From Candidatus Rokuibacteriota bacterium (GTDB taxonomy: Bacteria; Methylomirabilota; Methylomirabilia; Rokubacteriales; CSP1-6): a stretch of DNA of 37,727 nucleotides. The notes under the pieces are model-generated. The model was not told the origin of the DNA. It made no database searches and saw only the letters and a program-made list of their open reading frames with translations. Positions within the stretch are counted from its first letter, which is position 1. The number at the start of each line of letters is the position of its first letter. A program made the translations under genes and the position numbers. Positions 7,822-15,738 of the stretch are shown piece after piece. The stretch is from the NCBI GenBank assembly GCA_030647435.1, contig JAUSJX010000157.1:1-37727 (forward strand). The letters are read 5' to 3'.

Positions 7822-9039
7822 ATGGATCTGAACTACACGCCCGAAGACATCGCCTTCCGCAAGCAGGTGCGGACCTGGCTCGAGCAGAACCTGCCGAAGA
7901 CGGAGATCCGCAACCTCGAGGACCGGCGCGCCTGGCACCGGAAGCTCTTCGACGCCGGCTACCTCGGCATGGGCTGGCCCAAGGAGTACGGCGGCGGCGG
8001 CGCCCGGCCGATGGAGCAGGCCGTCGTGGCCGACGAGATGGCGCGGGTCAACGCGCCATCGCCGACCAACAGCCTGGGCCTCGGCATCGCCGGGCCGACC
8101 ATCGTCGTCCACGGCACGGACGCCCAGAAACGCCGCTACCTCAAGAAGATCCTCTCGGCCGAGGAGCTCTGGTGCCAGCTCTACTCCGAGCCCAACGCGG
8201 GCTCGGACCTGGCCGCGCTCCGGACATCCGCCGTGGACCAGGGCGACCACTTCGTCGTCAACGGCCAGAAGATTTGGACGAGCGCCGGCGCCATCGCCGA
8301 CTGGGGCCTCCTCCTCGCCCGCACCGACACCAAGGTCGCCAAGCACAAGGGCATTTCCTGCTTCCTCATGAACATGCGCCAGCCGGGCGTGGACGTGCGT
8401 CCGCTCAAGCAGATCACGGGCTCGTCGGAGTTCAGCGAGGTCTTCATGACCAACGCCCGCGTCGAGAAGAGCGACCAGATCGGCAAGCTCGGCGAAGGGT
8501 GGGCGATCGCGCAGACCACGCTCGGGTACGAGCGGGGCGGGCGGGCGCTGGCCCGCGTGACGAACTACGCCTCGCAGCACTCGCGGCTGGTCGAAGCGGC
8601 GAGGCGCATGCGCCGCCACGGCAAGCCGTTGATCGAGGATCCGCTCGTCCGCCAGAAGCTCGGGCGGATCTGGGCCGAGATCGAGGTCGAGCGCTACCAG
8701 GCGCTTCGGACGCTCACGCTGCTCGAGCGCGGCGAGCATCCGGGCGCCGGTGGATCCCTGACCAAGCTGTCGTACTCCGAGCTCGAGAAGCGCTTCATGG
8801 AGCTGGCGCTCGAGATCCTCGGCCCCTACGGCCAGCTCACCGAGGGCGCGCCCAAGGAATTCCAGCTCGAGATCGACACGGCCGTCGGCGAGCGCGGCTC
8901 ATGGGCCTACGCCTACCTCTGGTCGCGCGCCGGCACTATCTACGCCGGCTCCTCGGAGATCCAGAAGAACGTCATCGGCGAGCGCATCCTCGGCCTGCCG
9001 AAAGAGACCCGCGCCGACCGGGTGGGAGGCAAAGCGTGA
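7822..9039 (+). CDS. Acyl-CoA dehydrogenase (first of pair)
   Basis: A 405-residue flavoprotein of the acyl-CoA dehydrogenase family, which makes the alpha-beta double bond of an acyl-CoA and passes electrons to ETF. Family signatures are present: an N-terminal helical domain, LYSEPNAGSDLA near 120-131, and IWTSAGAIADW near 151-161 in the FAD/beta domain. The C-terminal domain ends IYAGSSEIQKNVIGERILGLP. The MCAD-type catalytic Glu position (YEGT) is Ala here, but E237 in LGYERGG lies where IVD- and LCAD-type enzymes keep their base, so I expect it to be active. ATG 7822 has AAAGGAGG 8 bases before it; open codons upstream only translate the 62-bp repeats. Its stop overlaps the start of the second dehydrogenase (GTGA). 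The substrate is unknown; branched, cyclic or steroid-side-chain acyl-CoAs are plausible. Confidence 0.93.
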   Translation: MDLNYTPEDIAFRKQVRTWLEQNLPKTEIRNLEDRRAWHRKLFDAGYLGMGWPKEYGGGGARPMEQAVVADEMARVNAPSPTNSLGLGIAGPTIVVHGTDAQKRRYLKKILSAEELWCQLYSEPNAGSDLAALRTSAVDQGDHFVVNGQKIWTSAGAIADWGLLLARTDTKVAKHKGISCFLMNMRQPGVDVRPLKQITGSSEFSEVFMTNARVEKSDQIGKLGEGWAIAQTTLGYERGGRALARVTNYASQHSRLVEAARRMRRHGKPLIEDPLVRQKLGRIWAEIEVERYQALRTLTLLERGEHPGAGGSLTKLSYSELEKRFMELALEILGPYGQLTEGAPKEFQLEIDTAVGERGSWAYAYLWSRAGTIYAGSSEIQKNVIGERILGLPKETRADRVGGKA

Positions 9040-10163
9040 ACTTCTCGTTCAGCGACGACCAGATCCTGCTGCGAAACTCCGTCCGCGCCGCGCTCGATGA
9101 GCAGTGCAAGCCCGCGCATGTGCGGGCGATGTTCGACGACCCCAAGGGCTACAGCGACCATCTCTGGGGCGAAATGGCCAAGCTGGGCTGGCTCGGCCTG
9201 CCCTTCCCCGAGGAGCAGGGCGGCGCGGGCCTGGGCCTGGTCGAGCTCGCTCTCGTGCTCGAGGAGATGGGCCGCGCGGCCTACCCCGGCCCCTTCTTCG
9301 CCACGGTCGTGCTCGGCGGCCTCGGCCTCACGCTCGGCGGCAGCGCCGCGCAGAAGGACAAGTGGCTGTCCGCCATCGCCTCGGGGACGGTCCGCGCGAC
9401 GGCGGCGCTCCTCGAGGAGCATCTCGACTGGGACCCGGCCGCAACAGCCGCGACAGCCGCCAAGTCCGGGAGCGGGTGGGCGCTGTCGGGTCTCAAGCGC
9501 TTCGTGCCCTGGGCGCACGCGGCCGACGTCGTCCTTGTGCCCGCGCGCTCACCCGAGGGGCTGTCGCTCTTCCTCGTGGATCCCAAGTCCGCGGGCGTCA
9601 CGCTCACGCCCATGGTCGGCATCGATCTCGGCAGCCGCTGGTCGGAGATGCGGCTCGACAAGGTCGCGGTCGGCGCCGACGCCATCCTGGGCCAGCCCGG
9701 GACGGCGGGGCCCGTCGTCGAGTCACTCCTGCGCCGCGCCGCCGTGATGTCCTCGGCCGAGATGCTGGGCGCCGCACGGCGGTGCCTCGACATGAGCGTG
9801 GAGTACGCCAAGGTGCGCGAACAGTTCGGCCAGCCTATCGGCTCCTTCCAGGCCATCCGCCACCGCTGCGCCGAGATGCTGCTCGAGGTCGAGAACGCGC
9901 ACGCCGCCGTCTACTACGCCGCGTGGGCGCTGACCGCCGGCGCCGAAGACGCCGCGGTCGCCGCGTCCATCTGCAAGTCCTACGTCAACGAAGCGGCGCG
10001 CAAGGTCTGCGGCGATTCCATCCAGGTGCATGGCGGCATCGGCTTCACATGGGAGTACGACCTGCACCTCTACATGAAGCGGGCCAAGGCGCTGGAGCCG
10101 CTGTACGGCGACACGGAGTACCACCGGGAGCTGATCACGCGGCACGTGACGTCTTCGCGGTAA
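9036..10163 (+). CDS. Acyl-CoA dehydrogenase (second of pair, no evident catalytic Glu)
   Basis: A 375-residue protein starting at GTG 9036, which overlaps the previous stop by four bases and has GGGAGGC upstream. The fold is clear: the N-terminal FSDDQILLRNSVR, then PFPEEQGGAGLGL, and C-terminal VREQFGQPIGSFQAIRHRCAEM and QVHGGIGFTWEYDLHLYMKRAKAL. It lacks the catalytic Glu at both usual places: the helix-G segment reads LLRRAAVMSSAEML, and the C-terminal YEGT region is absent. Such partners occur in the alpha2beta2 acyl-CoA dehydrogenases of actinobacterial steroid breakdown (the FadE26-FadE27 type), where one subunit supplies the base. I infer a heteromer with the upstream gene product. 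Confidence 0.92.
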   Translation: MNFSFSDDQILLRNSVRAALDEQCKPAHVRAMFDDPKGYSDHLWGEMAKLGWLGLPFPEEQGGAGLGLVELALVLEEMGRAAYPGPFFATVVLGGLGLTLGGSAAQKDKWLSAIASGTVRATAALLEEHLDWDPAATAATAAKSGSGWALSGLKRFVPWAHAADVVLVPARSPEGLSLFLVDPKSAGVTLTPMVGIDLGSRWSEMRLDKVAVGADAILGQPGTAGPVVESLLRRAAVMSSAEMLGAARRCLDMSVEYAKVREQFGQPIGSFQAIRHRCAEMLLEVENAHAAVYYAAWALTAGAEDAAVAASICKSYVNEAARKVCGDSIQVHGGIGFTWEYDLHLYMKRAKALEPLYGDTEYHRELITRHVTSSR

Positions 10164-11323
10164 TGCCGGAGGCTCGCGGCCCGCTCGACGGCGTCACGGT
10201 CGTCGACCTGACGTCGTACATCGCCGGCTCCTACAGCGCCATGATGCTCGGCGACATGGGCGCCCACGTTATCAAGGTGGAGGGGCTCGAAGGCGACTCC
10301 TTCCGCGAGCTGCCGGGCTTCTACGGCTGGAACCGCGGCAAGCGCTCCCTGGCCGTCAACCTCAAGGACCCCGACGGCAGCGCCGTGATCGGCCGTCTCG
10401 CCAAAACCGCCGATGTCGTGATGGAGAACATGAGGCCGGGCGTCGTCGAGAGGCTCGGCGTGGACTATGAATCACTCCGCCCGGTCAACAGCCGCCTGAT
10501 CTACTGCTCGATCAGCGCCTTCGGGCCCGAAGGACCCGAGCGCGACCGGCCGGGCTACGATCCCGTCTTCCAGGCGATGGGCGGCGTGATGACGCTCCAG
10601 GGCTTCGGCGCCGCGCCGCAGTACGTGCGCATCCCCGTCACCGACTACTACACGGCGGCGATCGCCTGCCAGGCCGTGTTGGCGGCCCTCTTCGTCCGCG
10701 AGCGGACGGGCCAGGGGCAGCGCGTGTGGACCTCGCTGCTGCACGGAGTCCTTGCGCTTCAATCGGGCAATTTCGTCGACTGGCCGGGCCGCGAAATCGT
10801 CTACCGGGACACCCCGACGTACCGGCTCTACCGCGCGGGCGACGGTCAGTGGTTCTTCCTCGCCTGCGGCAACCAGTCCTTCTGGGTCAAGCTCTGCAAG
10901 GTGCTGGGCAAGCCCGAATGGGCGAGCGATCCGCGCTTCGCCTCCTGGTTCGGGCGCCGGGACAACTCCGACGCCCTCACGCCGCTCATGGAGGAGGCCT
11001 TCGCCTCGCGGCCGCGGGACGAGTGGGTGCGGATCCTCACGGAAGCCGACATCCCGTGCGCGCCGACCCAGGAGCTGCGGACCTTCATGACCCACCCCGC
11101 CGTCCTCCACCACAACATGCTCGTCGAGTACGACCACCCGGAGGTCGGGAAGCTCAAGATGATGGGCCTGCCGCTCCGCTTCTCCGAAACGCCCGGCGCC
11201 GATCCGGGCCCGCCGCCCATGCTCGGTCAGCACACCGCCGAGATCCTGCGCGGCGCGGGCTACGCCGAAGCGGACATCGCCGATCTCCACCGCCGCGGCG
11301 TCATCACCGGGAAGGACCTTTAA
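10163..11323 (+). CDS. Class III CoA-transferase (CaiB/BaiF family)
   Basis: A 386-residue protein with the family's N-terminal PLDGVTVVDLTSYIAGSYSAMMLGDMGAHVIKVE, the NRGKRSLAVNLK motif and SRLIYCSISAFGPEGP. D161 in IPVTDYYTA is at the position of the Asp that forms the acyl anhydride and then the CoA thioester intermediate. It moves CoA between acyl-CoA and a free acid without ATP and would activate the operon's substrate. Its ATG overlaps the previous stop (TAATG). The closeness of acyl-CoA dehydrogenases and a hydratase suggests activation, dehydrogenation and hydration by one operon. The acid and CoA donor cannot be read from the sequence. Length is normal for the family. Confidence 0.94.
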   Translation: MPEARGPLDGVTVVDLTSYIAGSYSAMMLGDMGAHVIKVEGLEGDSFRELPGFYGWNRGKRSLAVNLKDPDGSAVIGRLAKTADVVMENMRPGVVERLGVDYESLRPVNSRLIYCSISAFGPEGPERDRPGYDPVFQAMGGVMTLQGFGAAPQYVRIPVTDYYTAAIACQAVLAALFVRERTGQGQRVWTSLLHGVLALQSGNFVDWPGREIVYRDTPTYRLYRAGDGQWFFLACGNQSFWVKLCKVLGKPEWASDPRFASWFGRRDNSDALTPLMEEAFASRPRDEWVRILTEADIPCAPTQELRTFMTHPAVLHHNMLVEYDHPEVGKLKMMGLPLRFSETPGADPGPPPMLGQHTAEILRGAGYAEADIADLHRRGVITGKDL

Positions 11324-11325
11324 GC

Positions 11326-12108
11326 ATGCCTGAGCAGCCCGTTCGCTACGAAGCGAAGGACGGCGTGGCGACGATCATCCTCGACCGCCCCGACGTGCTC
11401 AACGCGATGAACAATCCCATGCGCGCCGAGCTCCTCGAGATCTTCACGCGTCTCAGGACCGACGACGGCGTGAAGGTGGTCGTGGTCACGGGCGCGGGCG
11501 AGCGCGCTTTCTGCGCGGGCGCCGACATCCGCGAGTTTCTCGAGCCGCCGACGCCGACCCACTTCCGGGAGGCCCGCAAGCGCCTCGACTTCAGGAGCGA
11601 GATGGAGCGCTGCTCCCAGCCGATCATCGCCGCCATCCGCGGCTTCGCGCTTGGGGGCGGGCTCGAGTTCGCCCTGGCCTGCGACATCCGCATCGCGGCC
11701 GAAGACGCGCAGCTGGGGCTGACCGAGATCAACCTCGCGATCATCCCGGGCGGCGGCGGCACTCAGAGGCTCCCGCGGCTCGTCGGCCGCGGCAAGGCGC
11801 TCGAGATGATCCTGACGGGGATGCGCGTACCCGCCGCCGAGGCGCTCCGCATCGGGCTGGTCGAGCGCGTGGTGCCGGTCGCCGAGCTGCTACCCGCAGC
11901 GCAGGCCCTCGCCCGCCAGATCGCCGACAAGGCGCCGATCGCGCTCCGCTACGCCAAGGAGGCGGTGGTAGGCGGACTCGGTCTTCCGCTCCAGGACGGT
12001 ATCAGGCTCGAGAACGACCTCGCGACGCTGCTGCGCACTACCGAGGACCGTGTCGAAGGCGCCAAGGCCTTCGTCGAGAAGCGCAAGCCCAAGTGGACCG
12101 GGAAGTAG
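11326..12108 (+). CDS. Enoyl-CoA hydratase/isomerase (crotonase family)
   Basis: A 260-residue crotonase. The oxyanion-hole and CoA segments are present (AFCAGADIREF at 61-71; ALGGGLEFALACD at 108-120). Both catalytic glutamates of a true hydratase are kept: E114 in GGGLE and E134 in LGLTEINLAIIPGGGGTQRL. It should add water to the double bond made by the dehydrogenase pair. The ATG at 11326 follows the CoA-transferase stop by two bases. It is the last gene of the 7822-12108 operon; no thiolase or hydroxyacyl-CoA dehydrogenase follows, so the pathway must be completed elsewhere. The C-terminal EDRVEGAKAFVEKRKPKWTG is typical of bacterial short enoyl-CoA hydratases. Confidence 0.95.
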   Translation: MPEQPVRYEAKDGVATIILDRPDVLNAMNNPMRAELLEIFTRLRTDDGVKVVVVTGAGERAFCAGADIREFLEPPTPTHFREARKRLDFRSEMERCSQPIIAAIRGFALGGGLEFALACDIRIAAEDAQLGLTEINLAIIPGGGGTQRLPRLVGRGKALEMILTGMRVPAAEALRIGLVERVVPVAELLPAAQALARQIADKAPIALRYAKEAVVGGLGLPLQDGIRLENDLATLLRTTEDRVEGAKAFVEKRKPKWTGK

Positions 12109-12119
12109 CGCGCCGTCTC

Positions 12120-12620
12120 TCACCAGCCGTAGCCGAACCACCACTTAAGGCCGGGATCCTGGTAGACCAGGCGCCCCTGGCGCCAGAGCAGTAGCTTGCC
12201 TTTCGCTCCGGAGGTGAACTGTATCGTCGCTTCGATCGCCGGCACCGGCAGCGACTCGGCCCAGGGACAGTAGGCCGTGGTGCTGCCCTTCTCCGATCGC
12301 AGCACGGAGGTCAGGAACCGCTTCACCTCCTGGACGTCCGTGAAGGAGCCATCGTAGTAGCGGACCGTCACGGCGTGAATACCCTGGGGCATGACGCTCC
12401 GCAGCGGGCCGTAGTCTTTCAGGTCAGTGACAATCCCGAACGTGATGTTGGATTGAGGGCCGCTCTTCGCGTCAGGGTCAGGTTTCGTTCCCGCGCCACG
12501 CGCCTCACGCGGAATGTCCGCCTCGGGCCGTAAATCATAGATGACGCTGATCTCATCGCCAGAGGCGGGAAGAACACTTCCGAGGAAGAGAACTACAAGG
12601 CCCAAAACCAAATACCTCAT
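12120..12620 (-). CDS. Secreted protein, unknown function
   Basis: A 166-residue protein with a clear signal peptide (MRYLVLGLVVLFLGSVLPASGDE, likely cleavage after about residue 21). The mature part has no motif that I recognise; it ends in WRQGRLVYQDPGLKWWFGYGW, rich in aromatics. It contains one Cys, so a disulfide within the chain is unlikely. It converges with the catabolic operon (11-base gap from the hydratase stop), so it belongs to a separate transcript. Its 5' side is next to a REP-like inverted repeat only 20 bases away. Confidence 0.65.
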   Translation of the reverse strand: MRYLVLGLVVLFLGSVLPASGDEISVIYDLRPEADIPREARGAGTKPDPDAKSGPQSNITFGIVTDLKDYGPLRSVMPQGIHAVTVRYYDGSFTDVQEVKRFLTSVLRSEKGSTTAYCPWAESLPVPAIEATIQFTSGAKGKLLLWRQGRLVYQDPGLKWWFGYGW

Positions 12621-12640
12621 CCAAGTAGCGGGGTCGTAGC

Positions 12641-12711
12641 GGGGTCAGGTCTTGAATTCCAGCAGACCAACGGCGCCAACGCGACCGTGTGGCATTTCAA
12701 GACCTGACCCC
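12641..12711. repeat. REP-like inverted repeat
   Basis: A 16-bp perfect inverted repeat, GGGGTCAGGTCTTGAA at 12641-12656 and its complement at 12696-12711, separated by 39 bases. A partial extra GCGGGGTC precedes the left arm (from 12628). The GGGGTCAGGTCTTG core resembles repeats that, from general knowledge, often occur beside REP-associated tyrosine transposase genes. No transposase gene is present here, so it may be a non-autonomous copy. Confidence 0.8.
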
Positions 12712-12731
12712 GATCACGTCTGGCGGCCCAC

Positions 12732-13442
12732 TTACTCCGTAGCCAGCGTCTCTCGCCGTCCGCGATGGTATTCGGACAGCTTGGCGTTGGCCGCGGCGAT
12801 GGTCTGGGCTTCCTCGGCAATTCTCGGCAGGTCCTTTCCGGGCACCGCCACGTACAGCTCGTCCTCTCCCACGTCGGTGTAGACACGGTTCCCGATACAC
12901 CCCGTGCTGGAGACGACGCCGAAAGCGAGGGCGGCGGGCAGCGCCATACATGTCGGGCGGCCGAGCAGCGGAGCCTGCGCGCCGACACCCGCGCGCATGG
13001 CGGCCTCTTGCAGGAGCATCACGCGTCCGGGCCGGCCCGAGAAGACGACCACGTCCGGATCCACCGGCGTGTCCGCGAGGGGCGCGTAGATCACGGCGCC
13101 CGGCGGCTTGGGCAGGCGCGGGATCCCGGGAATCTCCTCCATCTTGATGTAGCCGAGCCCGGTCATGAAGGTGAGCGTCTGGCCGAGCTCCTGGGCGCGG
13201 TCCTTCGGGAGGTCCAGGTTATGCGTGTAGCTGCCGATCGCGCAGTTGTAGTGGTCACCCGGGACGGTATAGAAGGTCCGCCCGCCCGCAGCGATCCGCC
13301 AGAAGCTGCACCCCGAGGGCTCCGTTCCCGCGAACTTGGGTACCCCCGCGGGCGGCGTGTCCCGGAACGTCACCGCGACCGGGCGCCGCTGGAGACCAAG
13401 GATCTCGGAGAGCCGCTGTTCCATGCCGCGATAGTCCGCCAT
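12732..13442 (-). CDS. DUF169-family protein
   Basis: A 236-residue protein matching the DUF169 / COG2043 pattern: an N-terminal LGLQRRPVAVTFRDTPP, then GCSFWRIAAGGRTFYTVPGDHYNCAIGSYTHNLDLP, and a middle PDVVVFSGRPGRVMLLQEAA. Near the C-terminus, a conserved Cys/Gly cluster follows the pattern CMALPAALAFGVVSSTGCIGNRVYT. Conserved cysteines (about 45, 66, 165, 182) could bind metal or a cofactor; the biochemical role of the family is not settled. The ATG at 13442 has GGAGAGG upstream. It is a single gene transcribed towards the REP-like repeat. No partner is evident. Confidence 0.8.
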   Translation of the reverse strand: MADYRGMEQRLSEILGLQRRPVAVTFRDTPPAGVPKFAGTEPSGCSFWRIAAGGRTFYTVPGDHYNCAIGSYTHNLDLPKDRAQELGQTLTFMTGLGYIKMEEIPGIPRLPKPPGAVIYAPLADTPVDPDVVVFSGRPGRVMLLQEAAMRAGVGAQAPLLGRPTCMALPAALAFGVVSSTGCIGNRVYTDVGEDELYVAVPGKDLPRIAEEAQTIAAANAKLSEYHRGRRETLATE

Positions 13443-13590
13443 CTCACCTCTCCCTGTTTGGGCTCGCTGCGAAGCTTGCCACCCACGATGTCGGCAGGGT
13501 AGATCAGGCTAGCGACGCGCGCAAGACGTCGCCGGGTCAATACAACCTCGGTTGACCCTCGCGCGATGCGGCGGTAGCATCCATGACCGC

Positions 13591-14565
13591 ATGCCCTTCG
13601 CGTACTTCCAGCGGCTGACGCGGCGCCAGCAGGGTATCTACCTGCGGAGCGAGAAGATCACGCAGGTCGTGCTGCCGGGGGCGGCGGCGCTCCGGCCGCT
13701 CGTGGCCGAGCTGGGCGCGGCGCTCGAAAGCGGCGACCACGCGCTGACCGAGTCGGCGTGCCAGCTGCTCGCGGGCGCGATGGCGCGGGCGCTCGGGCTG
13801 CCGCCGGTGCGCGTGACGGTGCTCGCGGCAAGACCGCACGCGCGCTGGGGTGAGCTGCACGGCCTCTACGAGACGGCGAACCGGCCGGGACAGCCGCCGA
13901 CCATCACGCTCTGGATGCGGACGGCGCGGCAGAAGCGCATCGTCGCTTTCCGGACATTCTTGAGGACGCTGCTCCACGAGATGGGGCATCATCTGGACTA
14001 CACGCTGCTGAGGCTGGGGGACTCGCTGCACACGCAGGGCTTCTACCAGCGGGAATCGCACCTCTTCCATCAACTCGTCACCGACGGAGGTCCCGGCATG
14101 GCCACTCTCGAGGAACAGCTGGCGCGCATGGAACGCACGGTCAACGACTACGCGGCCGCCATCAAGGGCGTGCCCGACGCCAAGCTGTCGAAGCGGCCGG
14201 ACGAGAAAAACTGGTCGGCGAAGGAAGTCGTCTGCCACGTGCGCGACACGGAAGAGTCCTTCATGATCCGCTTCCAGAGCGTCATGGCCATGGACGAGCC
14301 CAAGTTCCTGGGCGTCGAGCCCGACCGCTGGGCCATCGAGCGCCAGTACGCGCGAAACGACGTGCAGGAGGCGTTGGCGGCCTTCAACACGCGGCGGGAC
14401 GAGACGCTCAAGTTCCTCCGCGGGCTCAAGCCCGAGCAGTGGCAGCGCGGTGGCATCCACGCCACGCGCGGGAAGATGACCGTGAAGGACTTCGTCGAGC
14501 TCATGGCCTGGCACGACGACAACCACCTCGACCAGCTCAAGCGCGCCCTCGACGGCAAGGCCTAA
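13591..14565 (+). CDS. HExxH metallopeptidase-like domain fused to DinB-like domain
   Basis: A 324-residue product from ATG 13591; ATG 13552, 13 codons upstream, is an alternative. Residues 1-165 form a metallopeptidase-like domain with LLHEMGHHLDY (HEMGH at about 129-133), a classic zinc-binding HExxH, followed by RESHLFHQL. Residues about 170-324 form a four-helix DinB-like domain. Its metal-binding histidines are kept: one in VVCHVRDTE and an H-x3-H pair in WHDDNHLDQL. DinB-fold enzymes include thiol-dependent transferases and hydrolases. The two parts are usually separate proteins. A strong ribosome-binding site precedes an in-frame ATG exactly at the junction (14098), so the DinB part may also be made alone. 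A lost stop codon could have created the fusion. Confidence 0.7.
   Translation: MPFAYFQRLTRRQQGIYLRSEKITQVVLPGAAALRPLVAELGAALESGDHALTESACQLLAGAMARALGLPPVRVTVLAARPHARWGELHGLYETANRPGQPPTITLWMRTARQKRIVAFRTFLRTLLHEMGHHLDYTLLRLGDSLHTQGFYQRESHLFHQLVTDGGPGMATLEEQLARMERTVNDYAAAIKGVPDAKLSKRPDEKNWSAKEVVCHVRDTEESFMIRFQSVMAMDEPKFLGVEPDRWAIERQYARNDVQEALAAFNTRRDETLKFLRGLKPEQWQRGGIHATRGKMTVKDFVELMAWHDDNHLDQLKRALDGKA
14086..14100 (+). promoter_or_regulatory. Internal ribosome-binding site and ATG inside the fused gene
   Basis: GGAGG at 14086-14090, a 7-base spacer, then ATG at 14098-14100. This sits inside the open frame at the exact boundary between the metallopeptidase-like and DinB-like halves. It is what one would expect if the DinB-like gene had its own start before the two frames were joined. 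Confidence 0.6.
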
Positions 14566-14599
14566 GGACCCGTCCGGCTCACACGAAAGGAGACACGCT

Positions 14600-15733
14600 A
14601 TGATTCTGAAGCTCCGCACCCGCAAGGCAGTCGTCGCAGGCCTCGCCGCCCTGGCCCTGCTCCTCACGGCAGGCCTCTACGCCGTCGCCCAGCAGGCGAT
14701 GGACGAGAGCAAGCGCGATCGGACGGTGGCCGTCCCGGGCGGCAAGTACCACCTCCTCCCCGCCACGCTCGAGACGACGCAGTGGGGCTGGCTCGACCCG
14801 AAGGAGCCTCCCAAGCTCGTCGTGAACTCGGGAGACACCGTCGCCGTCGAGACGATGATGCACGCTCACAACAAGATTCAGCCCGGGACGACCATGGACG
14901 AGATCGTCGCGCTCCGGAAGGCGAACCCGGGCGGCGGGCCGCACTCGCTGACCGGTCCCATCTACGTCAACGGCGCCGAGCCCGGCGACGTGATGGAGAT
15001 CCGCATCCTCAAGATCACGCCCAAGGCCTTCGGGACCAACTTCAACCTGCCGGGCAAGGAGTTCCCGACGATCGGGGCGCTGGCGCCCGAGATGCCCGAC
15101 GGCTTCGTGAAATACTTCTTCCTCGACTGGGACAAGCGCCAGGCCGAGTTCAAGCCGGGCGTCACGATCGACCTCCAGCCCTTCCCGGGCACGCTCGCCG
15201 TCGGGATCGACCCCAAGGACCCGTCGCCCCGCAAGGGCGGCGCGACCGACCCGATGGCGCCGGTGTCCACGATCAGGCCGTGGAAAAACGGCTCCAACAT
15301 GGACATCAATGAGCTCCAGGAAGGCACGACGATCTTCATCCCCATCTTCCTCAAGGGCGGGCTCGTCTGGACGGGCGACTCCCACTGCCGCCAGGGCAAC
15401 GGCGAGGTCAACCTGACGGCGCTCGAGTGCTCCTACCGCGAGATCGTGATGCAACTCATCGTCCGCAAGGACATGAAGCTCGACTGGCCGCGCATGGAGA
15501 CCAAGACCCACTGGATCGCGATCGGCTTCGACGAGGACCTCAACAAGGCCATGGTCAACGCGGTCCGCGAGGCCGTGGATATCCTGGCCGCGCAGAAAAC
15601 GGTCCAGCTCAGCCGCTACGAGGCGTACTCGCTCGTGTCCATGGTCGGCGACTGCCGGGTCAGCCAGGTGGTGGACGTCCGCAAGGGCGTACATTGCATG
15701 ATCCCGAAGTCGGTCTTCACCGCCAAGAAGTAG
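14600..15733 (+). CDS. Secreted acetamidase/formamidase-family protein
   Basis: A 377-residue protein. A signal peptide (VVAGLAALALLLTAGLYAVAQQ, about 10-31) is followed by the FmdA/AmdA fold: an N-terminal HLLPATLETTQWGWLDP, VNSGDTVAVETM, then GPIYVNGAEPGDVMEIRIL, central LKGGLVWTGDSHCRQGNGEVNLTALEC, and a C-terminal Cys-containing SMVGDCRVSQVVDVRKGVHCMIP. The cytoplasmic family members hydrolyse formamide or acetamide to release ammonia. This version is exported, which is less usual, and its substrate may differ. The ATG at 14600 has AAAGGAG 9 bases upstream. The zinc-type substrate-binding protein gene starts 5 bases after the stop, so the two are likely co-transcribed. Confidence 0.88.
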   Translation: MILKLRTRKAVVAGLAALALLLTAGLYAVAQQAMDESKRDRTVAVPGGKYHLLPATLETTQWGWLDPKEPPKLVVNSGDTVAVETMMHAHNKIQPGTTMDEIVALRKANPGGGPHSLTGPIYVNGAEPGDVMEIRILKITPKAFGTNFNLPGKEFPTIGALAPEMPDGFVKYFFLDWDKRQAEFKPGVTIDLQPFPGTLAVGIDPKDPSPRKGGATDPMAPVSTIRPWKNGSNMDINELQEGTTIFIPIFLKGGLVWTGDSHCRQGNGEVNLTALECSYREIVMQLIVRKDMKLDWPRMETKTHWIAIGFDEDLNKAMVNAVREAVDILAAQKTVQLSRYEAYSLVSMVGDCRVSQVVDVRKGVHCMIPKSVFTAKK

Positions 15734-15738
15734 CCCCT

